Assembly: GCA_030142905.1 (NCBI GenBank)
Contig: JASJOG010000190.1
Location: 62,001-126,000 of the forward strand
Direction of reading: 5' to 3'
Length of the DNA stretch: 64,000 bases
DNA from: Heliopora coerulea
Taxonomy: Eukaryota; Cnidaria; Anthozoa; Scleralcyonacea; Helioporidae
The number at the start of each line of letters is the position of its first letter. Within the stretch, counting starts at the first letter, position 1. The translations under genes and the position numbers were made by a program. The notes beneath the pieces are model-generated. The model was not told where the DNA came from. It did no database searches and saw only the letters and a program-made list of their open reading frames with translations. Shown here in pieces: positions 35,282 through 46,318 of this stretch.

Positions 35282-38200
35282 ACTGTCAAATATTGACCTT
35301 AAACATCCAGGGACTTCGATCCTTGGAGAACAGACAAACTCTAACATCATGGCTAGATTGTTTTAAGCCATCCATAGTTTGTCTTCAAGAGACGCACTCC
35401 ATCTCGGAGGAGGAATTTTCAGACTGGTTTACTAACCCCATCATAACTAATACTAACTATAAATGTATATCCTCGCCCGGTACGGCACGTAGTCGCGGTG
35501 TTGCCATCCTTTACCGTCCCGAGGCCTTGTCGGTGGTTAGTAGTTGGAAAGACGACTCTGGGAGACTGGTTATTGCGGAATTTTCCCGTAATAATTTAAA
35601 CTTCCAGGTCGCAAGTCTTTACGGCCCTAACAACAAAAAAGACGGTAGTCTCTTTTTCGAATCCTTTTACCAAGCCCTAGACCCAGACCTTCCAGTGTTA
35701 CTGTGTGGGGACTTTAACACAGTGGTAGATCCGTGCTCGGATCGCCTCGGCTGTAATCCGAGGTCCCCCTGGGCTTACAACTGGTCACCTTCTCTGCGTG
35801 ATTTAACCACCTCCTTCGAACTCTGCGATGTATGGCGCGCTATGCATCCCGGAGTCGAGGAGTTCACGTGGAGGAGGCCCGGTGGCGGCCAGGCCTCCCG
35901 GATCGACATGATCTGGTTACCACAGCGATACCTGGGTCTCGTCTCGTCAGTGGGGATCTTTCCCTTCTTTCGATCAGATCACTCCTATGTGTATCTGGAC
36001 ATCAACCTTCCATCTGGGGTTGATAGGGGCAAAGGATTATGGAAGTTCAACACCTCTCACCTCAAGGATGAGGCCTTCTGCAACGAAATCGCAGGATTTT
36101 GGGTGGATTGGCGTCGTGAGCGGAATCGTTTTTCCTCTCTCTCATCATGGTGGGATGCCGGCAAAGCCCGGATTAAAAGGTTGATCCGTCGTTTCTCGCG
36201 GGAGAAATCTCAACAGCAGCGACGCAAAATCAAATCGTTGAACGCTACCGTCGAACATGTCCAAAGGCGAATTGATAACGGTGAGCAGCTCCCCGGTCTG
36301 CTGGAGGAAGTGAGAGCAGAGCTAGCCTCCGAGCTTCTCACGGAAGCCAAGGGGGCGCAGTTGCGTGCAGCCACGCGGTGGGCGGAAGACGGGGAGTCGT
36401 CGACGGCCTATTTCCTGCGCCAAGAGAAGGTCCGGGGGCAGCAGCGCTTAATCAGTGGCGTTAAACGCCCTGACGGCACGCTTGCTACCTCCACTAAGGA
36501 CATGATTGGCGTATGGCGGGATTACTACTTCAAGCTGTTCTCGTCAGAACACCTAGACGAGGGAGAACAACACCCCTTCCTAGAGCGTCTTGAACGTAAG
36601 TTGTCCCCTGCCGAGACCGAGTTGTGTGAGGGAGACCTCACGGAAGCGGAGTGTGAAAGGGCACTCAAACAGATGGCTTCCAATAAGTCGCCGGGGGTAG
36701 ATGGCCTTCCTGCCGAATTTTACGTTCGGTTCTGGGGGTTGTTGGGCCCAGACTTAGTCAACGTAGTCAACTCGTGCTACCGTTCTGGAAAAATGTCCAA
36801 ATCCCAACGCTCGGGTACGATAACGCTCTTGTTCAAGAAGGGGGACCCTCTTGAAACCGCGAATTGGCGTCCAATCACTCTCCTGTGTGCGGATTACAAG
36901 ATCGCGGCCAAGGCGCTAGCGAATCGCCTCCTCCTGGTTATATCGTCCGTGGTGTCGCCGGATCAATCGTGCGGCATTCCCGGCCGGTGCGTGGGGGAGA
37001 ACGTACGTCTTCTCCACGACGTCGTAGATTATGCCAACTCTCAGGCATTACCCGCTGCTGTGCTCTCCCTTGATCAGGAAAAAGCCTTCGACCGTGTAGA
37101 GTGGACCTACATGCAGAAGGTTCTGGTCAAGATGGGATTTGGCCCCTCTTTTCGCCGCTGGGTGGCCCTGTTGTACGGTGAGGTGTTTTCGGCGGTGATC
37201 GTGAACGGCTTCGTTTCGGAGCTGTTTCCCGTTCGCCGGGGGGTTAGGCAAGGTTGTCCTCTTTCGCCGCTCTTGTACGTCCTGGTCGCAGAGTCGTTGG
37301 CCTGTGCCATCCGCGCAGACCCCGCCATTGACGGGTTTCCTCTCCCTGCTGGGGGAGTGCGACACAAGATCTCGCAATACGCCGACGACACGTCCGCACT
37401 GGTGACCTCGGACGATTCGATTCTCGCTTTGGTCCGGTTGTTCGAGAGGTACGAAAAAGGATCGGGGGCTCGGCTTAACATTACCAAATGTAAAGCCCTC
37501 GTCTTGGGCCCATGGAGATCTCGCACCTCTTTCCCAGTGGACTTTCGGATTTCCTCCAGCCACATCGAGGTCCTTGGAAGCCGCCTCTCAAACGAGGGAG
37601 GCGAGGACTGGGGGCCCCACCTCAAAAAGCTGGAGAAGGTCTTTCAGTCTTGGGCACACCGTAAGCTGTCCTTCAGGGGCCGGGCCCTAATTACTAACTC
37701 TCTTGGCCTAAGTACATTCTGGTACTTAGGCTCACTTAGATTAATCCCGACTAACGTTATTCACGATATTAACAAGCTTGTGTTTCCTTTCGTGTGGGGA
37801 AAAAAGAGGGAATGGCTCAGCAGGTCTTCGGTGACGCAGCCCCTGGACCGCGGAGGCTTAGGGGTTGTAGAAGTGACTCGCAAGCTGTCGTCTCTTCACA
37901 TTATGTGGGTGAAGCGCTTCCTTTCCGGTGAATACCGTGGTTGGCAGAGTTTCTTCAAATTTTATCTCCGTCGGGCTTTCCTTGCGGAGCCGATCAACCG
38001 CGTCTTTGGTCTCTCCACCGTTAGCGAGGCCACGCTCCGCCGAATACCACCATTTTACCGTGCAGTTCTCACAGCCTGGTACGACGCCGGCGGCACCCAA
38101 GCTTTCGGGGCTTTCCTCATACCACGACCACATGCCGACCCGCTGCCGCTAGCCGAGATTACAACCAAGCAAGTTTACACCATCCTAGGCCGCATTACTA

Positions 38201-38814
38201 TCAAACCACACCGGTGTATTGCCAAAGTCCGCGAGCTAGGACTTGGCCCGGTGGAATGGCCACGAGTGTGGCAGAACCTTAACCTCCTCCGACACTACAG
38301 GCCAGCCTTAGACACGTCTTGGCTTATCGCCCACTGTATACTACCGACCGCTGATCGCCTCCTCCACTTCGGAATGGCCGTGGACCCTGCGTGTCACTGC
38401 GGGGCCCCCGAAACCCTTGCCCACCTATTCGTGGACTGTCCGTTCGTGAAACCCATTCTTGACTGGTTTACCATCCTTCTCCGGCACGCCAGACCAGCAA
38501 TGCCGCGCCCGGCAGCCACAGACATCCTTTGGGCATTTCCAAGAGCGGCAAACGTTCCAGCTGGCCTCATCGCATTACTTGGGATCATCCGCCACCAAAC
38601 CTGGATAGCCCGCAATTCTCACCGTTTTGATGGCTTTCAGCCGGAACCCCAGATCTCGCTGAAGAGGATCAAGTCATCTCTTCGATTCCTCTTGCGAGTG
38701 CAACAGCGCCACTGTCTCGCCACCACCTTCGAGCAGGAATGGCTAGCTGGGGGTGTCCTCGGATCTTTGCAGCCGGATGGGACTCTTTCATTCCACGCTG
38801 AGGTGCATTCTTAA
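35278..38814 (+). CDS. F3 ORF2: APE endonuclease and reverse transcriptase
   Basis: This 1178-aa protein has the same domains as F1 ORF2: APE with LNIQG, QETH, GDFN, SRIDMIWLP and SDH; reverse transcriptase with LSLD at D599, RQGCPLSPLLY and YADD at 701-704; C-terminal Cys/His motif at about 1039-1054. About 2.2 kb at 35488-37674 is nearly identical to F1. The first 60 residues and much of 38-38.6 kb differ, showing recombination between lineages. All catalytic residues are intact. Confidence 0.95.
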   Translation: MNCQILTLNIQGLRSLENRQTLTSWLDCFKPSIVCLQETHSISEEEFSDWFTNPIITNTNYKCISSPGTARSRGVAILYRPEALSVVSSWKDDSGRLVIAEFSRNNLNFQVASLYGPNNKKDGSLFFESFYQALDPDLPVLLCGDFNTVVDPCSDRLGCNPRSPWAYNWSPSLRDLTTSFELCDVWRAMHPGVEEFTWRRPGGGQASRIDMIWLPQRYLGLVSSVGIFPFFRSDHSYVYLDINLPSGVDRGKGLWKFNTSHLKDEAFCNEIAGFWVDWRRERNRFSSLSSWWDAGKARIKRLIRRFSREKSQQQRRKIKSLNATVEHVQRRIDNGEQLPGLLEEVRAELASELLTEAKGAQLRAATRWAEDGESSTAYFLRQEKVRGQQRLISGVKRPDGTLATSTKDMIGVWRDYYFKLFSSEHLDEGEQHPFLERLERKLSPAETELCEGDLTEAECERALKQMASNKSPGVDGLPAEFYVRFWGLLGPDLVNVVNSCYRSGKMSKSQRSGTITLLFKKGDPLETANWRPITLLCADYKIAAKALANRLLLVISSVVSPDQSCGIPGRCVGENVRLLHDVVDYANSQALPAAVLSLDQEKAFDRVEWTYMQKVLVKMGFGPSFRRWVALLYGEVFSAVIVNGFVSELFPVRRGVRQGCPLSPLLYVLVAESLACAIRADPAIDGFPLPAGGVRHKISQYADDTSALVTSDDSILALVRLFERYEKGSGARLNITKCKALVLGPWRSRTSFPVDFRISSSHIEVLGSRLSNEGGEDWGPHLKKLEKVFQSWAHRKLSFRGRALITNSLGLSTFWYLGSLRLIPTNVIHDINKLVFPFVWGKKREWLSRSSVTQPLDRGGLGVVEVTRKLSSLHIMWVKRFLSGEYRGWQSFFKFYLRRAFLAEPINRVFGLSTVSEATLRRIPPFYRAVLTAWYDAGGTQAFGAFLIPRPHADPLPLAEITTKQVYTILGRITIKPHRCIAKVRELGLGPVEWPRVWQNLNLLRHYRPALDTSWLIAHCILPTADRLLHFGMAVDPACHCGAPETLAHLFVDCPFVKPILDWFTILLRHARPAMPRPAATDILWAFPRAANVPAGLIALLGIIRHQTWIARNSHRFDGFQPEPQISLKRIKSSLRFLLRVQQRHCLATTFEQEWLAGGVLGSLQPDGTLSFHAEVHS

Positions 38815-39202
38815 GGTCAGGCAACATAACCAGGTAAGATTACTAATCCGCCTTACTAGGGGCTTTTAACCCCGGGTCCTTGTCTAAGTCTCTTTACGGA
38901 GGGGGTGCTTGGTGCCGAGGGTCTCCTTAACCGGTGTACTTGACGCCCCAAGTGCTCTCCCCTTTTACGTTTTATTATTTGCGAGGGAGGGCCCAGTACC
39001 GAGGGTCTCCTTAACCGGTGTACTTGACGTCCTGAGCACTTTCTCGCCTTTACATGATTATTATTTGCTTGGAAGTCTGCGGACCAAGGCCACGTTTCAC
39101 CGCCAGCCACCTTCATTCTCCACCTCACGGTCCGTCGGTGAAACGGCGACGAGATACTACGCACTGAGTAGCCGACCGTCCTACCACCTTGTCGTTTCAG
39201 GC
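38815..39202 (+). other. F3 3' UTR, upstream part
   Basis: Nearly the same as F1. The direct repeat lies at 38912-38945 and 38996-39029. The hairpin between is GCUCUCCC/GGGAGGGC, keeping pairing by wobble where F1 has GGGAGAGC. No gene is seen. Confidence 0.6.
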
Positions 39203-39258
39203 GTGGAGAGGGTTTCGCGAGCCCTGTAACTGCGTAGCCAGCGATATGCTACCTCCGT
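39203..39258 (+). other. 3' UTR three-way junction RNA motif (F3)
   Basis: GUGGAG/CUCCGU outer stem with GUAGC/GCUAC hairpin, as in F1. Confidence 0.7.
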
Positions 39259-39278
39259 GGATTATCCCCCGCCGCACA

Positions 39279-39319
39279 CAGCTTCAGAGGCCCATTGCAC
39301 CGTCGGGCGCTCACAGCTG
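39279..39319 (+). other. Terminal 3' UTR hairpin with AUUGCAC loop (F3)
   Basis: CAGCU/AGCUG, GAG/CUC and GCCC/GGGC around AUUGCACCGUC. Confidence 0.6.
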
Positions 39320-39338
39320 TCGGGGAGAAATTCAAAAC

Positions 39339-39502
39339 AAGATCAAGTGTAGTATCTGTTCTTATCAGCTTAATATCTGGTATGCCAGGCAACGCCTGGC
39401 TCATATATTAAACTGATTTTTGGACCTCGGCCATGGGATTGAAGCTTGCTTCACCCTGGCCACGGGTTGTCTCGGTCTTGCACTAAATCCGAGTACGGCC
39501 CC
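39339..39502 (+). pseudogene. U2 snRNA 3' part, after F3
   Basis: As the copy at 1729. Confidence 0.93.
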
Positions 39503-39881
39503 TTCCCCAAAGGGGAAGAACAACAATAACAATTGAAATGATATGAAAGGAAAACGGTCAGAGCAGCAAGTAATGTGTTTTGTGCGATTACATTTCAGGT
39601 CAGCTTTGAATGTGTCCCTGGAGACGAAGCGCCGTGTCTGTGGAGAGCATGATGCGGACAAGGTTGGCTGCTTGGCGATTGCAAGGAACGACAAGATGAC
39701 GAACCATCGCCCGCCTGCCCACCCACAGTTCGAAGGAGTAGCGAAGGAAATGCTAGAGATAAAACATGGTAGGTAATCATCTCAGTCATTCCTAGCTAAG
39801 TTGATGCACCAAGCAACGTTCCTACCACATGCGACAGTGTGAAATGAACCAATCAAAACGTTGCCTTTCGCCGGAAAACGC

Positions 39882-39970
39882 ATACTTACCTGACGCGAGA
39901 GGTACTTTGATCACGAAGGAAGTCCTCTCAGGATGAGGCCCTCTCATTGCACTTCGATTGGGTTGACTCC

Positions 39971-40002
<32 letters not shown>

Positions 40003-40045
40003 TATAATTTCTGGTAGTGGGGACCTGCGTTCGCGCTCGTCCCCT
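39882..40045 (+). ncRNA. U1: U1 snRNA, unit 7
   Basis: Intact copy. Confidence 0.94.
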
Positions 40046-40212
40046 CCCTCCCTCCCTCCCTATCAAAGCGTAAAGCTGAAGTGAAAACGGATTAGTGAGT
40101 GAAACACGATGTAGGTGATGGTATAGTTCGGTGCGTTCCTAACAATATCTTCGTCCGGTTGGCCGCCACACACAGCGCTAGCTATAAAAATGCTATAGTC
40201 CTTACGCCTCCT

Positions 40213-40330
40213 GTCTACGACCATACCACCGGGAAAGCACCGGTTCTCGTCAGATCACCGAAGTTAAGCCCGGTCGGGCGGAGTTAGTACTTGGATGGGT
40301 GACCGCCTGGGAATACCCCGTGTTGTAGTC
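40213..40330 (+). rRNA. 5S rRNA: 5S ribosomal RNA, unit 7
   Basis: Same as the copy at 2589. Confidence 0.95.
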
Positions 40331-40440
40331 TTTGTTTGCCGAACAATAAAGTACGCTACAGCAACGTCTGCTGACCAAAACGAACCACAACATGTTTGTC
40401 GGCGTTTTTCGTTCTTAAACTGATTTTTTTCCTTTTCGCT

Positions 40441-40461
40441 ATCGCTTCTCGGCCTCTTGGC
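40441..40461 (+). pseudogene. U2 snRNA 5' part, before S5
   Basis: U2 nt 1-21, C at nt 16; nt 22 is G here, so one base less of U2 is kept. Confidence 0.9.
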
Positions 40462-42246
40462 GTGACAAGAGGTGTCCGTACAACGTCCGTCGCGATCCTG
40501 TCCAACAAGTTCACTACGAGTACCACGAGTTCTACGAGTTCTTCGAGTGCAGTTAGGTGCTAGCGGTGGAAGCCATGCTTGAGTCTTCGACTCATAACAC
40601 TGCTACGCCTTCAGTCGAGATTGACAACGTCCAAAGTGGGTCCGTGGCTGATGACCGTGCCCCGAGGGGTGGCTCTTTTCAGAGCCTTTCAGCTGCGGCC
40701 CTCTTGCCTCACAAGGACCGCTGTGCCTTTGTGGACCTACCGGAGCTCGCCCTCAGAGGAAAGCCCGCACTAAAGCCTGAAGAAGTCTGGGACACGTTCA
40801 GTAAGGACTTTGCCCCGATTACTGACTTCTTTACTTGTATTCAGCTGATTCGACCTAACCGTCTTCGAGTCTGGTGTCCGTCGGCCAATGTTTTGGAAGA
40901 TGTACTTAACACTGGACTTACACTGAGGGGTCATCCCCTTCGCATAAAGCCTATTATGGACAGATGCTGGTTAACAGTGACCCACCTGCCATATGGATTG
41001 CCCGAAAAGGCCATCGTCGACTTCTTCTCGCAATTTGGAGAGGTCCGCAGTATCCGGTTTGTTCAGTTCCGTAAAGTTTTTACGGGAACTATCAAACTAC
41101 TGATGACACTACACAAAGCGGTGCCTACACGAGTCCGTGTACTTGGTCACGCGGGTCTCGTTTACCACCCTGGTCAAGCACGCACCTGCTTCCATTGTGG
41201 GGTCGTAGGACATGAATCCAAACGATGCCCAAAGAAAGAACCAGCTCCTACTACCAGTAAGAAAAGGACCCGGTTAAACACAAAGGACGCTCCCAAGCCT
41301 CCTGGTTCAACGCCAGCACCACCCAAGAATGCTGCCCCTTCAGGGCAAGACCCTGGCCCACGGCCAGCCGATCCACCTGTGGAGATCATTCAAGAGCCTC
41401 CTTCGACCACCGAATCACCTGAACATCCACGTGGGGAAGCCAATCTACCGGCCAACCCCCAAACCTTTGTCCCACCTGTAGTAGCCACTCTCACTCCCCC
41501 CTTGGCTAACGACACTCCTGTTGCTGCTGAGGAGACCACCACTACGGCCCCCTCGCAAACAAGCGCCCCTGTGGCGGACAAACCACCTTCTGATGACCCC
41601 GTTTTGGCCGACGACTGGCTCAAGCTAGCCAAAATCGACCTTCCCTTAGTCATAACTACTAGCGCTCCTGATAATTCCACCTTGGAAGAAGATCGGGATA
41701 TTACTGACCCGGAGGTGTTCAGCTCACCAAAAGCAACATTGGACCCTCCCGTTTCCGATGACATCGATCATCCTGTCGATGTTGAACCGCGTTTCTCGGA
41801 CCCTCCACAGGTCCAAAACGAAGTCAAATCGCTTCGTACTGTATGTAAGAGAAAGCCTGCACCTATCCCAGCGGGAATAGGTCTGGCATGTCAAAGAAAA
41901 CCTTTTACGCCAGCACCAGTTTGTGGTGCTGGACCCAAATCGAAATCTAACACCGGGAAGGGCCCATCGGACCCTTCCCTTACGGTGCCGTCTTTTTCTT
42001 GACACGGGTCTGCGGACCCACACGACTCATCCCGAATCACACACGTTTTTTTGCCACCTCACTCCTTCGGCAGGGCGTAGTTACTTCTGCTTCAGCCCTG
42101 TCGCGGGTGACCATGCGGAGAATCTGGCGCAAGGGAGTGGGTCTCGCGAGCCCATTTGGTCTGAGTATCTAGCGATATGATACCTCCCTGGGGCTTGCCC
42201 TGCTTGCACACAACCTTCGGGTTGACAGGGAAGTCAAGTCCAAAAC
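40462..42246 (+). mobile_element. S5: short ORF1-only element in U2 (type B)
   Basis: A 1785-bp element with one intact ORF. CAAGAGG near the 5' end pairs with CCTCTTG of U2. Its duplicate is S5b (53464-55248). Confidence 0.9.
40575..42002 (+). CDS. ORF1-type RNA-binding protein of short element S5
   Basis: This 475-aa protein starts at the ATG in the 5' stem-loop (40556-40609), MLESSTHNTATP. The RRM-like region has LTVTHLPYGL and FFSQFGEV, the knuckle is C205-C208-H213-C218, and the type B tail has RKPAPIPAGIGLAC. The linker is Pro/Thr-rich and shares little sequence with S4 beyond composition. No enzymatic domain is present. Confidence 0.86.
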   Translation: MLESSTHNTATPSVEIDNVQSGSVADDRAPRGGSFQSLSAAALLPHKDRCAFVDLPELALRGKPALKPEEVWDTFSKDFAPITDFFTCIQLIRPNRLRVWCPSANVLEDVLNTGLTLRGHPLRIKPIMDRCWLTVTHLPYGLPEKAIVDFFSQFGEVRSIRFVQFRKVFTGTIKLLMTLHKAVPTRVRVLGHAGLVYHPGQARTCFHCGVVGHESKRCPKKEPAPTTSKKRTRLNTKDAPKPPGSTPAPPKNAAPSGQDPGPRPADPPVEIIQEPPSTTESPEHPRGEANLPANPQTFVPPVVATLTPPLANDTPVAAEETTTTAPSQTSAPVADKPPSDDPVLADDWLKLAKIDLPLVITTSAPDNSTLEEDRDITDPEVFSSPKATLDPPVSDDIDHPVDVEPRFSDPPQVQNEVKSLRTVCKRKPAPIPAGIGLACQRKPFTPAPVCGAGPKSKSNTGKGPSDPSLTVPSFS

Positions 42247-42410
42247 AAGATCAAGTGTAGTATCTGTTCTTATCAGCTTAATATCTGGTATGCCAGGCAA
42301 CGCCTGGCTCATATATTAAACTGATTTTTGGACCTCGGCCATGGGATTGAAGCTTGCTTCACCCTGGCCACGGGTTGTCTCGGTCTTGCACTAAATCCGA
42401 GTACGGCCCC
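42247..42410 (+). pseudogene. U2 snRNA 3' part, after S5
   Basis: As the copy at 1729. Confidence 0.93.
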
Positions 42411-42789
42411 TTCCCCAAAGGGGAAGAACAACAATAACAATTGAAATGATATGAAAGGAAAACGGTCAGAGCAGCAAGTAATGTGTTTTGTGCGATTACA
42501 TTTCAGGTCAGCTTTGAATGTGTCCCTGGAGACGAAGCGCCGTGTCTGTGGAGAGCATGATGCGGACAAGGTTGGCTGCTTGGCGATTGCAAGGAACGAC
42601 AAGATGACGAACCATCGCCCGCCTGCCCACCCACAGTTCGAAGGAGTAGCGAAGGAAATGCTAGAGATAAAACATGGTAGGTAATCATCTCAGTCATTCC
42701 TAGCTAAGTTGATGCACCAAGCAACGTTCCTACCACATGCGACAGTGTGAAATGAACCAATCAAAACGTTGCCTTTCGCCGGAAAACGC

Positions 42790-42878
42790 ATACTTACCTG
42801 ACGCGAGAGGTACTTTGATCACGAAGGAAGTCCTCTCAGGATGAGGCCCTCTCATTGCACTTCGATTGGGTTGACTCC

Positions 42879-42910
<32 letters not shown>

Positions 42911-42953
42911 TATAATTTCTGGTAGTGGGGACCTGCGTTCGCGCTCGTCCCCT
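42790..42953 (+). ncRNA. U1: U1 snRNA, unit 8
   Basis: Intact copy. Confidence 0.94.
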
Positions 42954-43120
42954 CCCTCCCTCCCTCCCTATCAAAGCGTAAAGCTGAAGTGAAAACGGAT
43001 TAGTGAGTGAAACACGATGTAGGTGATGGTATAGTTCGGTGCGTTCCTAACAATATCTTCGTCCGGTTGGCCGCCACACACAGCGCTAGCTATAAAAATG
43101 CTATAGTCCTTACGCCTCCT

Positions 43121-43238
43121 GTCTACGACCATACCACCGGGAAAGCACCGGTTCTCGTCAGATCACCGAAGTTAAGCCCGGTCGGGCGGAGTTAGTACTT
43201 GGATGGGTGACCGCCTGGGAATACCCCGTGTTGTAGTC
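43121..43238 (+). rRNA. 5S rRNA: 5S ribosomal RNA, unit 8
   Basis: Same as the copy at 2589. Confidence 0.95.
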
Positions 43239-43348
43239 TTTGTTTGCCGAACAATAAAGTACGCTACAGCAACGTCCGCTGACCAAAACGAACCACAACA
43301 TGTTTGTCGGCGTTTTTCGTTCTTAAACTGATTTTTTTCCTTTTCGCT

Positions 43349-43370
43349 ATCGCTTCTCGGCCTCTTGGCT
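43349..43370 (+). pseudogene. U2 snRNA 5' part, before S4b
   Basis: U2 nt 1-22, C at nt 16. Confidence 0.92.
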
Positions 43371-45194
43371 TTGACAAGAGGTTCGTGTACGTCCGTCGTG
43401 ATCACGTTTACAGTTGCTAACTGTTTCTACGAGTTTTACGAGTGCTGCTAGACGCTGGTGGTGGAAGCCATGCTTCGGTCTTCGACCGATAACACTGCCA
43501 CGTCTTCCGTCGAGATTGACAACGCTGCAGGTGGTGCCAAGGCTGTCGACCGTGCCCAGAGTGGTGGCTCTTTTCAGAGCCTTGCAGCTGAGGCCCACCT
43601 GCCCTACAAGGATCGCTGTGCTATGGTGGATATACCGGAGCTTGCTCTCCAAGGGAAGCCGCCATTGAAACCGGAGGAAGTCTGGGAGACGTTCGGCAAG
43701 GACTTCGCCCCTATAACGGACTTCTTTACCTGCATCCAGTTGGTTCGTCCCAACCGCTTACGCGTCTGGTGCCCATCTGCCCGAATTCTGGAGGATGTGC
43801 TCAACACCGGACTGTCACTGCGGGGTCACCCCCTTCGTATTAAACCGATAGTGGACAGATGCTGGTTGACCGTGACACATCTGCCCTACGGTCTACCTGA
43901 ACCGGCCATCACCGCATATTTTTCCCAATTTGGTGAGGTCCGCTGCGTTCGATTTGTGCAATTTCGCCAAGTCTTCACCGGTACTATCAAGGTTCTGATG
44001 GAGCTTAACCAGACAGTGCCTACCCGTATCCGTGTTTTAGGTCACGCGGGCCTAGTCTATCATCCCGGCCAGGCTCGCACCTGCTTTCACTGCGGGGCAG
44101 TGGGCCATGAGTCCAAACGCTGCCCCAAGAAGAAACCCACCTCTCCTAAGAAGAGGAAGTCGCGTCACCAGTCCACAACTCCAGCTTCCAAGTCTTCTGG
44201 TAATACACCAGAACCACAACGGAATGCTGCTCCACCTGTCACCGGACCTGGTTCATCGTCAGTCCAAGACCCCCCTCTTAATCCTGACGTTTCTGAACCT
44301 TCACCCGGGGAAGCCACCTCGTTGGCTGACCCCCCGTCTATTGTTACACCTGCAAACGCCACTCTCAACCCCAACCTAGCAAAGGACATCGCTGTCCTTC
44401 CTGAGGCGGCCCACCCCAAGGCTACCTCTCCACCCAACGATGCCACTCCTGCGGCGGTCACTTCTGACCTTCCATTGGCTACCAAGTCCACCCTCTCTGA
44501 CGAGAAGGGCCTCGATACTTTGGAGGTGTCCCACTCCTGTCAAGGACCATTAGACCCTCCAACTTCTACTCTCGTTGACATTTCCGATCCACCAACCGTT
44601 CAAAAGCCTAAACCGGTTTTTGCTGAAGATTGGGTCAAACAACACCTTCGGCCCACGTCCTCACGGGAACCCCTACCATCGGTGGCCCCCAAGGACACTT
44701 CCGAGATGCACCCCGACGATGTCGAGGTTGAAGAATGGCTTAAACGCCATGAACCAACGGTTCGCCCGGAACTGAAATCATTCCGCAAGTCTCGCCGTAG
44801 AAAGCCAGCACCGGTGCCGTCAGGTACTGAGCTGGCCTGTCAACGAAAATCCTGCACGCCAGCCCCCGTTTGGGGTACTGGACCAACAACGCAATCTAAA
44901 ACCGGGGAGGGCCCTTCGGTCCCTTCCACCACGGTTTTTTCTTTCTCTGTCACGGGTCTGCGGACCCCCACGTAACCATCCCGTCTCACAAACGTTTATT
45001 GTCACCTCACTCCTTCGGCAGGGCGTAGTTACTTCTGCTTCAGCCCTGTCGGAGGTGACCATGCGGAGAATCTGGCGCAAGGGAGTGGGTCTCGCGAGCC
45101 CATTTGGTCTGAGTATCTAGCGATATGATACCTCCCTGGGGCTTGCCCTGCTTGCACACAACCTTCGGGTTGACAGGGAAGTCAAGTCCAAAAC
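43371..45194 (+). mobile_element. S4b: duplicate of short element S4
   Basis: Copy of 30369-32192 by block duplication, not by a new insertion, since the flanks are duplicated too. Confidence 0.92.
43470..44975 (+). CDS. ORF1-type RNA-binding protein of S4b
   Basis: The 501-aa product is identical to that of S4 (30468-31973): RRM-like region, one CCHC knuckle, Pro/Ser/Thr linker, type B tail. No ORF2 follows. Confidence 0.86.
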   Translation: MLRSSTDNTATSSVEIDNAAGGAKAVDRAQSGGSFQSLAAEAHLPYKDRCAMVDIPELALQGKPPLKPEEVWETFGKDFAPITDFFTCIQLVRPNRLRVWCPSARILEDVLNTGLSLRGHPLRIKPIVDRCWLTVTHLPYGLPEPAITAYFSQFGEVRCVRFVQFRQVFTGTIKVLMELNQTVPTRIRVLGHAGLVYHPGQARTCFHCGAVGHESKRCPKKKPTSPKKRKSRHQSTTPASKSSGNTPEPQRNAAPPVTGPGSSSVQDPPLNPDVSEPSPGEATSLADPPSIVTPANATLNPNLAKDIAVLPEAAHPKATSPPNDATPAAVTSDLPLATKSTLSDEKGLDTLEVSHSCQGPLDPPTSTLVDISDPPTVQKPKPVFAEDWVKQHLRPTSSREPLPSVAPKDTSEMHPDDVEVEEWLKRHEPTVRPELKSFRKSRRRKPAPVPSGTELACQRKSCTPAPVWGTGPTTQSKTGEGPSVPSTTVFSFSVTGLRTPT

Positions 45195-45358
45195 AAGATC
45201 AAGTGTAGTATCTGTTCTTATCAGCTTAATATCTGGTATGCCAGGCAACGCCTGGCTCATATATTAAACTGATTTTTGGACCTCGGCCATGGGATTGAAG
45301 CTTGCTTCACCCTGGCCACGGGTTGTCTCGGTCTTGCACTAAATCCGAGTACGGCCCC
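45195..45358 (+). pseudogene. U2 snRNA 3' part, after S4b
   Basis: As the copy at 1729. Confidence 0.93.
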
Positions 45359-45737
45359 TTCCCCAAAGGGGAAGAACAACAATAACAATTGAAATGATAT
45401 GAAAGGAAAACGGTCAGAGCAGCAAGTAATGTGTTTTGTGCGATTACATTTCAGGTCAGCTTTGAATGTGTCCCTGGAGACGAAGCGCCGTGTCTGTGGA
45501 GAGCATGATGCGGACAAGGTTGGCTGCTTGGCGATTGCAAGGAACGACAAGATGACGAACCATCGCCCGCCTGCCCACCCACAGTTCGAAGGAGTAGCGA
45601 AGGAAATGCTAGAGATAAAACATGGTAGGTAATCATCTCAGTCATTCCTAGCTAAGTTGATGCACCAAGCAACGTTCCTACCACATGCGACAGTGTGAAA
45701 TGAACCAATCAAAACGTTGCCTTTCGCCGGAAAACGC

Positions 45738-45826
45738 ATACTTACCTGACGCGAGAGGTACTTTGATCACGAAGGAAGTCCTCTCAGGATGAGGCCCTCT
45801 CATTGCACTTCGATTGGGTTGACTCC

Positions 45827-45858
<32 letters not shown>

Positions 45859-45901
45859 TATAATTTCTGGTAGTGGGGACCTGCGTTCGCGCTCGTCCCC
45901 T
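45738..45901 (+). ncRNA. U1: U1 snRNA, unit 9
   Basis: Intact copy. Confidence 0.94.
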
Positions 45902-46068
45902 CCCTCCCTCCCTCCCTATCAAAGCGTAAAGCTGAAGTGAAAACGGATTAGTGAGTGAAACACGATGTAGGTGATGGTATAGTTCGGTGCGTTCCTAACA
46001 ATATCTTCGTCCGGTTGGCCGCCACACACAGCGCTAGCTATAAAAATGCTATAGTCCTTACGCCTCCT

Positions 46069-46186
46069 GTCTACGACCATACCACCGGGAAAGCACCGGT
46101 TCTCGTCAGATCACCGAAGTTAAGCCCGGTCGGGCGGAGTTAGTACTTGGATGGGTGACCGCCTGGGAATACCCCGTGTTGTAGTC
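46069..46186 (+). rRNA. 5S rRNA: 5S ribosomal RNA, unit 9
   Basis: Same as the copy at 2589. Confidence 0.95.
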
Positions 46187-46296
46187 TTTGTTTGCCGAAC
46201 AATAAAGTACGCTACAGCAACGTCCGCTGACCAAAACGAACCACAACATGTTTGTCGGCGTTTTTCGTTCTTAAACTGATTTTTTTCCTTTTCGCT

Positions 46297-46318
46297 ATCG
46301 CTTCTCGGCCTATTGGCT
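46297..46318 (+). pseudogene. U2 snRNA 5' part, before F3b
   Basis: U2 nt 1-22, A at nt 16. Confidence 0.92.

Larger units (their letters stand above)
33317..39338 (+). mobile_element. F3: full-length U2-specific non-LTR retrotransposon
   Basis: A 6022-bp element related to F1: same ORF layout with ATGA overlap and nearly the same 3' UTR and ORF2 core, but a clearly different ORF1 and ORF2 C-terminal third. Both ORFs are open. F3b at 46319 is its duplicate. Confidence 0.93.
29623..42624 (+). repeat. 13,002-bp tandem duplication, copy 1
   Basis: It contains U1, 5S, S4, U1, 5S, F3, U1, 5S and S5. All encoded proteins are identical to those of copy 2, and a private base (T in the 5S-U2 spacer at 40369) is shared. 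The left end lies at the CCCG microsatellite. Confidence 0.92.
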